Positions 39,866 to 51,180 of a stretch of DNA of 64,000 nt are shown one piece after another. Under the pieces are notes generated by a model, which saw only the letters and a list, made by a program, of their open reading frames with translations, did not search any database and was not told the DNA's origin. This DNA is from Xylocopa sonorina (Eukaryota; Arthropoda; Insecta; Hymenoptera; Apidae): contig NW_027490388.1 of NCBI RefSeq assembly GCF_050948175.1, positions 186,001 to 250,000 on the forward strand, given 5' to 3'. Both the position numbers and the translations under genes were made by a program. The stretch's first letter is position 1; each line of letters begins with the position of its first letter.

Positions 39866-41016
39866 ACGCGATATCGCATCTCATTTCTATGTTTCATGGT
39901 AAGATATAATATGACTTGCGAAGTGTTATGTATTCCTCGTCTACACTTCAAATGAATGTAAATGCGACACTTCCTTGCAAGGAAATAGCGTTTGCAAATA
40001 TCTACCTATCGTAGCAATAGTGTTCTAATGCTTCTTAAAACGAGATATTGCATCTCATATCTATGTTTCATGATAAGATATAATATTCATTGCGAAGTGT
40101 TATGCATTCCTCGTCTACGATTCAAATGAATGTAAATGCGACACTTCTTTGCAAGGAAATAGCGTTTGCAGATGTCTACATATCGTAGCAATAGAGTTCT
40201 AATGATTCTTAAAACGCGATATCGCATCTCATTTCTATGTTTCATGGTAAGATATAATATGATTTGCGAAGTGTTATGTATTCCTCGTCTACACGTCAAA
40301 TGAATGTAAATGTGACACTTCCTTGCAAGGAAATAGCGTTTGCAGATGTCTACGTATCGTAGCAATAGAGTTCTAATGTTTTTTAAAACGCGATATCGCA
40401 TCTCATTTCTATGTTTCAAGGTAAGATATAATATGATTTGCGAGGTGTTATGTATTCCTCGTCTACACATCAACTGAATGTAAATGCGACACTTCCTTGC
40501 AAGGAAATAGCGTTTGCAGATGTCTACGTATCGTAGCAATAGAGTTCTTATGATTCTTAAAACGCGATATCGCATCTCATTTCTATGTTTCATGGTAAGA
40601 TATAATATGACTTGCGAAGTGTTATGTATTCCTCGTCTACACTTCAAATGAATGTAAATGCGACACTTCCTTGCTAGGAAATAGCTTCTGCAGATGTCAA
40701 GGTATCGTAGCAATAGAGTTCTAATGCTTCTTAAAACGCGATATCGCATCTCATTTCTATGTTTCATGGTAAGATATAATATGATTTGCGAAATGTTATG
40801 TATTCCTCGTCTACACATCAAATGAATGTAAATGTGACACTTCCTTGCAAGGAAATAGCGTTTGCAGATGTCTACGTATCGTAGAAATAGAGTTCTAATG
40901 CTTCTTAAAACGAGATATTGCATCTCATATCTATATTTCATGGTAAGATATAATATGACTTGCGAAGTGTTATGTATTCCTCGTCTACACTTCAAATGAA
41001 TGTAAATGCGACACTT
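39866..41016. repeat. Nine-monomer-step duplication, copy 2 (1566 bp)
   Basis: Second copy, nearly identical to 38300-39450. TTTCAAGGTAAG is at 40414 here against 38848. The copies part near 41016, where this one continues with CTTGCTAGG instead of CTTGCAAGG. Confidence 0.85.
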
Positions 41017-41913
41017 CCTTGCTAGGAAATAGCGTCTGCAGATGTCTAGGTATCGTAGCAATAGAGTTCTAATGCTTCTTAAAACGCGATATCGCATCTC
41101 ATTTTGTATGTTTCATGGTAAGATAAAATATGATTTGCGAAGTGTTATGTTTTCCTCGTCTACACTTCAAATGAATGTGAATGCGACACTTTCTCGCTAG
41201 GAAATAGCGTTTGCAGATGCCTACGTATCGTAGCAATAGATTTCTAATGCTTCTTAAAACGCGAGATCGCATCCCATTTCTATGTTTCATGGTAAGATAT
41301 AAAATGATTTGCGAAGTGTTATGTTTTCCTCGTCTACACTTCAAATGAATGTAAATGCGACACTTCCTTGCTAGGAAATAGCGTCTGCAGATGTCTAGGT
41401 ATCGTAGCAATAGAGTTCTAATGCTTCTTAAAACGAGATATTGCATCTCATATCTATGTTTCATGATAAGATATAATATGACTTGCGAAGTGTTATGTAT
41501 TCCTCGTCTACACATCAAATGAATGTAAATGCGACACTTCCTTGCAAGGAAATAGCGTTTGCAGATGTCTACGTATCGTAGCAATACAGTTCTTATGATT
41601 CTTAAAACGCGATATCGCATCTCATTTCTATGTTTCATGGTAAGATATAATATTCAGTGCGAAGTGTTATGCATTCCTCGTCTACGATTCAAATGAATGT
41701 AAATGCGACACTTCCTTGCAAGGAAATAGCGTTTGCAGATGTCTACGTATCGCAGCAATAGAATTCTAATGCTTCTTAAAGCGCGATATCGCACCTCATT
41801 TCTATGCTTCATGGTAAGATGTAATATTCATTGCGATGTGTTATGCATTCCTCGTCTACGATTCAAATGAAAGTAAATGCGACACTTCCTTGCAAGGAAA
41901 TAGCGATTGCAGA
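40935..41913. repeat. Twelve-monomer-offset duplication, copy 1
   Basis: Matches about 43042-44020 at an offset of 2107 bp. That is 12 x 174 plus 19, explained by the 18-bp insertion at 42617 and the extra base in CATTTTGTATG. Shared alleles are CATTTTGTATG, GTTATGTTTTCC, GCAGATGCCTACG, GCGAGATCGCATCCC and ATATTCAGTGCG. Confidence 0.8.
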
Positions 41914-42616
41914 TGTCTGCGTATCGTAGCAATAGAGTTCTTATGATTCTTAAAACGCGATATCGCATCTCATTTCTATGTTTCATGGTAAGATATAATA
42001 TGACTTGCGAAGTGTTATGTATTCCTCGTCTACACTTCAAATGAATGTAAATGCGACACTTCCTTGCTAGGAAATAGCTTCTGCAGATGTCAAGGTATCG
42101 TAGCAATAGAGTTCTAATGCTTCTTAAAACGCGATATCGCATCTCATTTCTATGTTTCATGGTAAGATATAATATAATTTGCGAAGTGTTATGTATTCCT
42201 CGTCTACACATCAAATGAATGTAAATGTGACACTTCCTTGCAAGGAAATAGCGTTTGCAGATGTCTACGTATCGTAGCAATAGAGTTCTAATGCTTCTTA
42301 AAACGAGATATTGCATCTCATATCTATGTTTCATGGTAAGATATAATATGACTTGCGAAGTGTTATGTATTCCTCGTCTACACTTCAAATGAATGTAAAT
42401 GCGACACTTGCTTGCAAGGAAATAGCGTTTGCAAATATCTACCTATCGTAGCAATAGTGTTCCAATGCTTCTTAAAACGCGATATCGCATCTCATTTCTA
42501 TGTTTCATGGTAAGATATAATATGATTTGCGAAGTGTCATGTATTCCTCGTCTACACTTCAAATGAATGTAAATGCGACACTTCTTTGCAAGGAAATAGC
42601 GTTTGCATATGTCTAC

Positions 42617-42634
42617 CGTTGCATATTTGCATAT
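42617..42634. other. 18-bp insertion within a satellite monomer
   Basis: CGTTGCATATTTGCATAT lies between GTCTAC and GTATCGTTGCAATAG. The matching monomer near 39647 lacks it. The inserted bases are made of pieces of the local sequence (CGTTGCA and TTTGCATAT), so a slippage-type duplication is likely. It adds six codons to the minus-strand open frame without breaking it. I saw only this one copy. Confidence 0.85.
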
Positions 42635-43041
42635 GTATCGTTGCAATAGAGTTCTTATGATTCTTAAAACGCGATATCGCATCTCATTTCTATGTTTCAT
42701 GGTAAGATATAATACGATTTGCGGAGTGTTATGTACTCCTCGTCTACACTTCAAATGAATGTAAATGCGAAACTTCCTTGCAAGGAAATAGCGTCTGCAG
42801 ATGTCTAGGTATCGTATCAATAGATTTCTAATGCTTCTTAAAACGCGATATCGCATCTCATTTCTATGTTTCATGGTAAGATATAATATGACTTGCGAAG
42901 TGTTATGTATTCCTCGTCTACACTTCAAATGAATGTAAATGCGACACTTCCTTGCTAGGAAATAGCGTCTGCAGATGTCTAGGTATCGTATCAATAGATT
43001 TCTAATGCTTCTTAAAACGCGATATCGCATCTCATTTCTAT

Positions 43042-44020
43042 GTTTCATGGTAAGATATAATATGACTTGCGAAGTGTTATGTATTCCTCGTCTACACTTC
43101 AAATGAATGTAAATGCGACACTTCCTTGCTAGGAAATAGCGTCTGCAGATGTCTAGGTATCGTAGCAATAGAGTTCTAATGCTTCTTAAAACGCGATATC
43201 GCATCTCATTTTGTATGTTTCATGGTAAGATATAATATGATTTGCGAAGTGTTATGTTTTCCTCGTCTACACTTCAAATGAATGTGAATGCGACACTTTC
43301 TCGCTAGGAAATATCGTTTGCAGATGCCTACGTATCGTAGCAATAGATTTCTAATGCTTCTTAAAACGCGAGATCGCATCCCATTTCTATGTTTCATGGT
43401 AAGATATAAAATGATTTGCGAAGTGTTATGTTTTCCTCGTCTACACTTCAAATGAATGTAAATGCGACACTTCCTTGCTAGGAAATAGCGTCTGCAGATG
43501 TCTAGGTATCGTAGCAATAGAGTTCTAATGCTTCTTAAAACGAGATATTGCATCTCATATCTATGTTTCATGATAAGATATAATATGACTTGCGAAGTGT
43601 TATGTATTCCTCGTCTACACATCAAATGAATGTAAATGCGACACTTCCTTGCAAGGAAATAGCGTTTGCAGATGTCTACGTATCGTAGCAATACAGTTCT
43701 TATGATTCTTAAAACGCGATATCGCATCTCATTTCTATGTTTCATGGTAAGATATAATATTCAGTGCGAAGTGTTATGCATTCCTCGTCTACGATTCAAA
43801 TGAATGTAAATGCGACACTTCCTTGCAAGGAAATAGCGTTTGCAGATGTCTACGTATCGCAGCAATAGAATTCTAATGCTTCTTAAAGCGCGATATCGCA
43901 CCTCATTTCTATGCTTCATGGTAAGATGTAATATTCATTGCGATGTGTTATGCATTCCTCGTCTACGATTCAAATGAAAGTAAATGCGACACTTCCTTGC
44001 AAGGAAATAGCGATTGCAGA
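43042..44020. repeat. Twelve-monomer-offset duplication, copy 2
   Basis: Second copy of 40935-41913. It is preceded by two adjacent near-identical monomers (about 42795-43140) sharing CGTATCAATAGATTTC, so a single-unit duplication sits at its left edge. Confidence 0.8.
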
Positions 44021-47000
44021 TGTCTACGTATCGTAGCAATAGAGTTCATATGATTCTTAAAACGCGATATCGCATCTCATTTCTATGTTTCATGGTAAGA
44101 TATAACATGATTTGCGAAGTGTTATGTATTCCTAGTCTACTCTTCAAATGAATGTGAATGCGATACTTCCTCGCTAGGAAATAGCGTTTGCAGATGTCTA
44201 CGTATCGTAGCAGTAGCTTTCTAGTGCTTCTTAAAACCCGATATCGCATCTCATTTCTATGTTTCATGGTAAGATATAATATGATTTGCGAAGTGTTTTG
44301 TATTCCTCGTCTACGATTCAAATGAATGTAAATGCGACACTTCTTTGCAAGGAAATAGCGTTTGCAGATGTCTACGTATCGTAGCAATAGAGTTCTTATG
44401 ATTCTTAAAACGCGATATCGCATCTCTTTTCTATGTTTCATGGTAAGATATAATATGAATTGCGAAGTGTTATGTATTCCTCGTCTACACATCAAATGAA
44501 TGTAAATGCGACACTTCCTTGCAAGGAAATAGCGTTTGCAGATGTCCACGTATCGCAGCAATAGAATTCTAATGCTTCTTAAAGCGCGATATCGCACCTC
44601 ATTTCTATGCTTCATGGTAAGATGTAATATTCATTGCGAAGTGTTATGCATTCCTCGTCTACGATTCAAATGAAAGTAAATGCGACACTTCCTTGCAAGG
44701 AAATAGCGATTGCAGATGTCTACGTATCGTAGCAATAGAGTTCATATGATACTTAAAACGCGATATCGCATCTCATTTCTATGTTTCATGGTAAGATATA
44801 ACATGATTTGCGAAGTGTTATGTATTCCTAGTCTACTCTTCAAGTGAATGTGAATGCGATACTTCCTCGCTAGGAAATGGCGTTTGCAGATGTCTACGTA
44901 TCGTAGCAGTAGCTTTCTAGTGCTTCTTAAAACGCGATATCGCACCTCATTTCTATGTTTCATGGTAAGATATAATATGATTTGCGAAGTGTTTTGTATT
45001 CCTCGTCTACGATTCAAATGAATGTAAATGCGACACTTCTTTGCAAGGAAATAGCGTTTGCAGATGTCTACGTATCGTAGCAATAGAGTTCTTATGATTC
45101 TTAAAACGCGATATCGCATCTCTTTTCTATGTTTCATGGTAAGATATAATATGAATTGCGAAGTGTTATGTATTCCTCGTCTACACTTCAAATGAATGTC
45201 AATGCGACACTTTCTCGCTAGGAAATAGCGTTTGCAGATGTCTACGTATCGTAGCAATAGAGTTCTTATGATTCTTAAAACGCGATATCGCATCTCATTT
45301 CTATGTTTCATGGTAAGATATAATATGACTTGCGAAGTGTTATGTATTCCTCGTCTACACTTCAAATGAATGTAAATGCGACACTTCCTTGCTAGGAAAT
45401 AGCGTCTGCAGATGTCAAGGTATCGTAGCAATAGAGTTCTAATGCTACTTAAAACGCGATATCGCATCTCATTTCTATGTTTCATGGTAAGATATAATAT
45501 GACTTGCGAAGTGTTATGTATTCCTCGTCTACACTTCAAATGAATGTAAATGCGACACTTCCTTGCAAGGAAATAGCGTTTGCAAATATCTACCTATCGT
45601 AGCAATAGTGTTCTAATGCTTCTTAAAACGCGATATCGCATCTCATTTCTATGTTTCATGGTAAGATATAATATGATTTGCGAAGTGTCATGTATTCCTC
45701 GTCTACACTTCAAATGAATGTAAATGCGGCACTTCCTTGCAAGGAAATAGCGTTTGCAGATATCTACGTATCGTAGCAATAGAGTTCTAATGCTTCTTAA
45801 AACGCGATATCGCATCTCATTTCTATGTTTCATGGTAAGATATAATATGATTTGCGAAGTGTTATGTATTCCTCGTCTACACATCAAATGAATGTAAATG
45901 CGACACTTCCTTGCAAGGAAATAGCGTTTGCAGATGTCTATGTATCGAAGCAATAGAGTTCAAATGCTTCTTAAAACGAGATATTGCATCTCATATCTAT
46001 GTTTCATGATAAGATATAATATTCATTGCGAAGTGTTATGCATTCCTCGTCTACGATTCAAATGAATGTAAATGCGACACTTCTTTGCTAGGAAATAGCG
46101 TTTGCAGATGTCTACATATCGTAGCAATAGAGTTCTTATGATTCTTAAAACGCGATATCGCATCTCATTTCTATGTTTCATGGTAAGATATAATATGATT
46201 TGCGAAGTGTTATGTATTCCTCGTCTACACATCAAATGAATGTAAATGTGACACTTCCTTGCAAGGAAATAGCGTTTGCAGATGTCTACGTATCGTAGCA
46301 ATAGAATTCTAATGCTTCTTAAAACGAGATATTGCATCTCATATCTATGTTTCATGGTAAGATATAATATGATTTGCGAAGTGTCATGTATTCCTCGTCT
46401 ACACTTCAAATGAATGTAAATGCGGCACTTCCTTGCAAGGAAATAGCGTTTGCAGATATCTACGTATCGTAGCAATAGAGTTCTAATGCTTCTTAAAACG
46501 CGATATCGCATCTCATTTCTATGTTTCATGGTAAGATATAATATGATTTGCGAAGTGTTATGTATTCCTCGTCTACACATCAAATGAATGTAAATGCGAC
46601 ACTTCCTTGCAAGGAAATAGCGTTTGCAGATGTCTACATATCGTAGCAATAGAGTTCTTATGATTCTTAAAACGCGATATCGCATCTCATTTCTATGTTT
46701 CATGGTAAGATATAATATGATTTGCGAAGTGTTATGTATTCCTCGTCTACACATCAAATGAATGTAAATGTGACACTTCCTTGCAAGGAAATAGCGTTTG
46801 CAGATGTCTACGTATAGTAGCAATAGAGTTCTAATGCTTCTTAAAACGAGATATTGCATCTCATATCTATGTTTCATGGTAAGATATAATATGACATGCG
46901 AAGTGTTATGTATTCCTCGTCTACACTTCAAATGAATGTAAATGCGACACTTGCTTGCAAGGAAATAGCGTTTGCAAATATCTACCTATCGTAGCAATAG

Positions 47001-47030
47001 TGTTCCAATGCTTCTTAAAACGCGATATCG
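43795..47030. repeat. Long-range duplicated block, copy 1 (42-monomer offset)
   Basis: About 3.2 kb that matches 51103-54165. The offset is exactly 7308 bp (42 x 174) up to about 46400, then 7134 bp (41 x 174) because the right copy lacks one monomer. It contains CGCAGCAATAGAATTC, CCTAGTCTACTCTTC, GTGTTTTGTATTCC, GAATTGCGAAG and GACATGCGAAG units in the same order. Substitutions are sparse (for example CTATGCTTC against CTATTCTTC). Confidence 0.88.
43980..45170. repeat. Four-monomer module, tandem pair (696-bp step)
   Basis: A module of four monomers with the alleles TTCATATGAT, CCTAGTCTACTCTTC, CAGTAGCTTTCTAGTG, GTGTTTTGTATTCC, CTCTTTTCTATG and GAATTGCGAAG. It occurs at 44046 and again 696 bp (4 x 174) later at 44742. 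The same series, whole or partial, is seen near 37066, 50800, 51354, 52050, 57410, 57800 and 63600. Confidence 0.8.
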
Positions 47031-47555
47031 CATCTCATTTCTATGTTTCATGGTAAGATATAATATGATTTGCGAAGTGTCATGTATTCCTCGTCTACAC
47101 TTCAAATGAATGTAAATGCGACACTTCTTTGCAAGGAAATAGCGTTTGCATATGTCTACGTATCGTTGCAATAGAGTTCTTATGATTCTTAAAACGCGAT
47201 ATCGCATCTCATTTCTATGTTTCATGGTAAGATATAATACGAATTGCGGAGTGTTATGTACTCCTCGTCTACACTTCAAATGAATGTGAATGCGACACTT
47301 TCTCGCTAGGAAATAGCGTTTGCAGATGCCTACGTATCGTAGCAATAGATTTCTAATGCTCCTTAAAACGCGAGATCGCATCCCATTTCTATGTTTCATG
47401 GTAAGATATAAAATGATTTGCGAAGTGTTATGTTTTCCTCGTCTACACTTCAAATGAATGTAAATGCGACACTTCCTTGCTAGGAAATAGCGTCTGCAGA
47501 TGTCTAGGTATCGTAGCAATAGAGTTCTAATGCTTCTTAAAACGAGATATTGCAT
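46540..47555. repeat. Second nine-monomer-step duplication, copy 1
   Basis: Matches about 48106-49121 at 1566 bp (9 x 174). Shared alleles are GTCTACATATCG, GACATGCGAAG, CACTTGCTTGC, GCATATGTCTACG with CGTTGCAATAG, ATACGAATTGCGGAG and GCGAGATCGCATCCC. Sequence and position are unrelated to the nine-monomer pair at 38300. Confidence 0.85.
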
Positions 47556-48105
47556 CTCATTTCTATGTTTCATGGTAAGATATAATATGATTTGCGAAGT
47601 GTTATGTATTCCTCGTCTACACTTCAAATGAATGTAAATGCGACACTTCCTTGCAAGGAAATAGCGTTTGCAAATGTCTACGTATCGTAGCAATAGAGTT
47701 CTAATGCTTCTTAAAACGCGATATCGCATCTCATTTCTATGTTTCATGGTAAGATATAATATGATTTGCGAAGTGTTATGTTTTCCTCGTCTACACTTCA
47801 AATGAATGTAAATGCGACACTTCCTTGCAAGGAAATAGCGTTTGCAGATGTCTACCTATCGTAGCAATAGTGTTCTAATGCTTCTTAAAACGCGATATCG
47901 CATCTCATTTCTATGTTTCATGATAAGATATAATATGGTTTGCGAAGCGTCATGTATTCCTCGTCTACACATCAAATGAATGTAAATGTGACACTTCCTT
48001 GCAAGGAAATAGCGTTTGCAGATGTCTACGTATCGTAGCAATAGAATTCTAATGCTTCTTAAAACGAGATATTGCATCTCATATCTATGTTTCATGGTAA
48101 GATAT

Positions 48106-49121
48106 AATATGATTTGCGAAGTGTTATGTATTCCTCGTCTACACATCAAATGAATGTGAATGCGACACTTCCTTGCAAGGAAATAGCGTTTGCAGATGTC
48201 TACATATCGTAGCAATAGAGTTCTTATGATTCTTAAAACGCGATATCGCATCTCATTTCTATGTTTCATGGTAAGATATAATATGATTTGCGAAGTGTTA
48301 TGTATTCCTCGTCTACACATCAAATGAATGTAAATGTGACACTTCCTTGCAAGGAAATAGCGTTTGCAGATGTCTACGTATCGTAGCAATAGAGTTCTAA
48401 TGCTTCTTAAAACGAGATATTGCATCTCATATCTATGTTTCATGGTAAGATATAATATGACATGCGAAGTGTTATGTATTCCTCGTCTACACTTCAAATG
48501 AATGTAAATGCGACACTTGCTTGCAAGGAAATAGCGTTTGCAAATATCTACCTATCGTAGCAATAGTGTTCCAATGCTTCTTAAAACGCGATATCGCATC
48601 TCATTTCTATGTTTCATGGTAAGATATAATATGATTTGCGAAGTGTCATGTATTCCTCGTCTACACTTCAAATGAATGTAAATGCGACACTTCTTTGCAA
48701 GGAAATAGCGTTTGCATATGTCTACGTATCGTTGCAATAGAGTTCTTATGATTCTTAAAACGCGATATCGCATCTCATTTCTATGTTTCATGGTAAGATA
48801 TAATACGAATTGCGGAGTGTTATGTACTCCTCGTCTACACTTCAAATGAATGTGAATGCGACACTTTCTCGCTAGGAAATAGCGTTTGCAGATGCCTACG
48901 TATCGTAGCAATAGATTTCTAATGCTCCTTAAAACGCGAGATCGCATCCCATTTCTATGTTTCATGGTAAGATATAAAATGATTTGCGAAGTGTTATGTT
49001 TTCCTCGTCTACACTTCAAATGAATGTAAATGCGACACTTCCTTGCTAGGAAATAGCGTCTGCAGATGTCTAGGTATCGTAGCAATAGAGTTCTAATGCT
49101 TCTTAAAACGAGATATTGCAT
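48106..49121. repeat. Second nine-monomer-step duplication, copy 2
   Basis: Second copy of 46540-47555, with very few differences (such as AATGTGAATGCG for AATGTAAATGCG near 48157). The copies part just after ACGAGATATTGCATCTCAT. Confidence 0.85.
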
Positions 49122-49239
49122 CTCATATCTATGTTTCATGATAAGATATAATATGATTTGCGAAGTGTTATGTATTCCTCGTCTACACATCAAATGAATG
49201 TAAATGCGACACTTCCTTGCTAGGAAATAGCGTCTGCAG

Positions 49240-51180
49240 ATGTCTAGGTTTCGTAGCAATAGAGTTCTAGTGCTTCTTAAAACGCGATATCGCATCTCAT
49301 TTCTATGTTTCATGGTAAGATATAATATGATTTGCGAAGTGTTATGTATTCCTCGTCTACACTTCAAATGAATGTAAATGCGACACTTCCTTGCAAGGAA
49401 ATAGCGTTTGCAAATGTCTACGTATCGTAGCAATAGAGTTCTAATGCTTCTTAAAACGCGATATCGCATCTCATTTCTATGTTTCATGGTAAGATATAAT
49501 ATGATTTGCGAAGTGTTATGTATTCCTCGTCTACACTTCAAATGAATGTAAATGCGACACTTCCTTGCAAGGAAATAGCGTTTGCAGATGTCTACCTATC
49601 GTAGCAATAGTGTTCTAATGCTTCTTAAAACGCGATATCGCATCTCATTTCTATGTTTCATGATAAGATATAATATGGTTTGCGAAGCGTCATGTATTCC
49701 TCGTCTACACTTCAAATGAATGTAAATGCGACACTTCCTTGCAGGGAAATAGCATTTGCAGATGTCTACGTATCGTAGCAATAGAGTTCTAATGCTTCTT
49801 AAAACGCGATATCGCATCTCATTTCTATGTTTCATGGTAAGATATAATATGATTTGCGAAGTGTTATGTATTCCTCGTCTACACTTCAAATGAATGTAAA
49901 TGCGACACTTTTTTGCAAGGAAATAGCGTTTGCAGATGTCTACGTATCGTAGCAATAGAGTTCTTATGATTCTTAAAACGCGATATCGCATCACATTTCT
50001 ATGTTTCATGGTAAGATATAATATGATTTGCGGAGTGTTATGTATTCCTCGTCTACACTTCAAATGAATGTGAATGCGACACTTCCTCGCTAGGAAATAG
50101 CGTTTGCAGATGTCTACGTATCGTAGCAATAGCGTTCTTATGATTCTTAAAACGCGATATCGGATCTCATTTCTATGTTTCATGGTAAGATATAATATGA
50201 TTTGCGAAGTGTTATGTATTCCTCGTCTACACTTCAAGTGAATGTGAATGCGACACTTCCTCGCTAGGAAATAGCGTTTGCAGATGTCTACGTATCGTTG
50301 CAGTTGAGTTCTTATGCTTCTTAAAACGCGATATCGCATCTGATTTCTATGTTTCATGGTAAGATATAATATGACTTGCGAAGTGTTATGTACTCCTCGT
50401 CTACACATCAAATGAATGTAAATGCGACACTTCCTTGCAAGGAAATAGCGTTTGCAGATGTCTACGTATCGTAGCAATACAGTTCTTATGATTCTTAAAA
50501 CGCGATATCGCATCTCATTTCTATGTTTCATGGTAAGATATAATATTCAGTGCGAAGTGTCATGCATTCCTCGTCTACGATTCAAATGAATGTAAATGCG
50601 ACACTTCCTTGCAAGGAAATAGCGTTTGCAGATGTCTACGTATCGCAGCAATAGAATTCTAATGCTTCTTAAAGCGCGATATCGCACCTCATTTCTATGC
50701 TTCATGGTAAGATGTAATATTCATTGCGAAGTGTTATGCATTCCTCGTCTACGATTCAAATGAAAGTAAATGCGACACTTCCTCGCTAGGAAATAGCGTT
50801 TGCAGATGTCTACGTATCGTAGCAGTAGCTTTCTAGTGCTTCTTAAAACGCGATATCGCATCTCATTTCTATGTTTCATGGTAAGATATAATATGATTTG
50901 CGAAGTGTTTTGTATTCCTCGTCTACGATTCAAATGAATGTAAATGCGACACTTCTTTGCAAGGAAATAGCGTTTGCAGATGTCTACGTATCGTAGCAAT
51001 AGAGTTCTTATGATTCTTAAAACGCGATATCGCATCTCTTTTCTATGTTTCATGGTAAGATATAATATGAATTGCGAAGTGTTATGTATTCCTCGTCTAC
51101 ACATCAAATGAATGTAAATGCGACACTTCCTTGCAAGGAAATAGCGTTTGCAGATGTCTACGTATCGCAGCAATAGAATT
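49240..51180. repeat. Block repeated near 55505-57790, copy 1
   Basis: Three offsets apply. CTAGGTTTCG at about 49246 pairs with 55511 (6265 bp, 36 x 174 + 1). GCAGGGAAATAGCATTTG at 49741 pairs with 56528 (6787 bp, 39 x 174 + 1). The end of the frame at 50531 pairs with 57144 (6613 bp, 38 x 174 + 1). The extra base is CATTTTGTATG near 54694. The right copy has therefore gained three monomers and lost one relative to this one. Confidence 0.75.
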
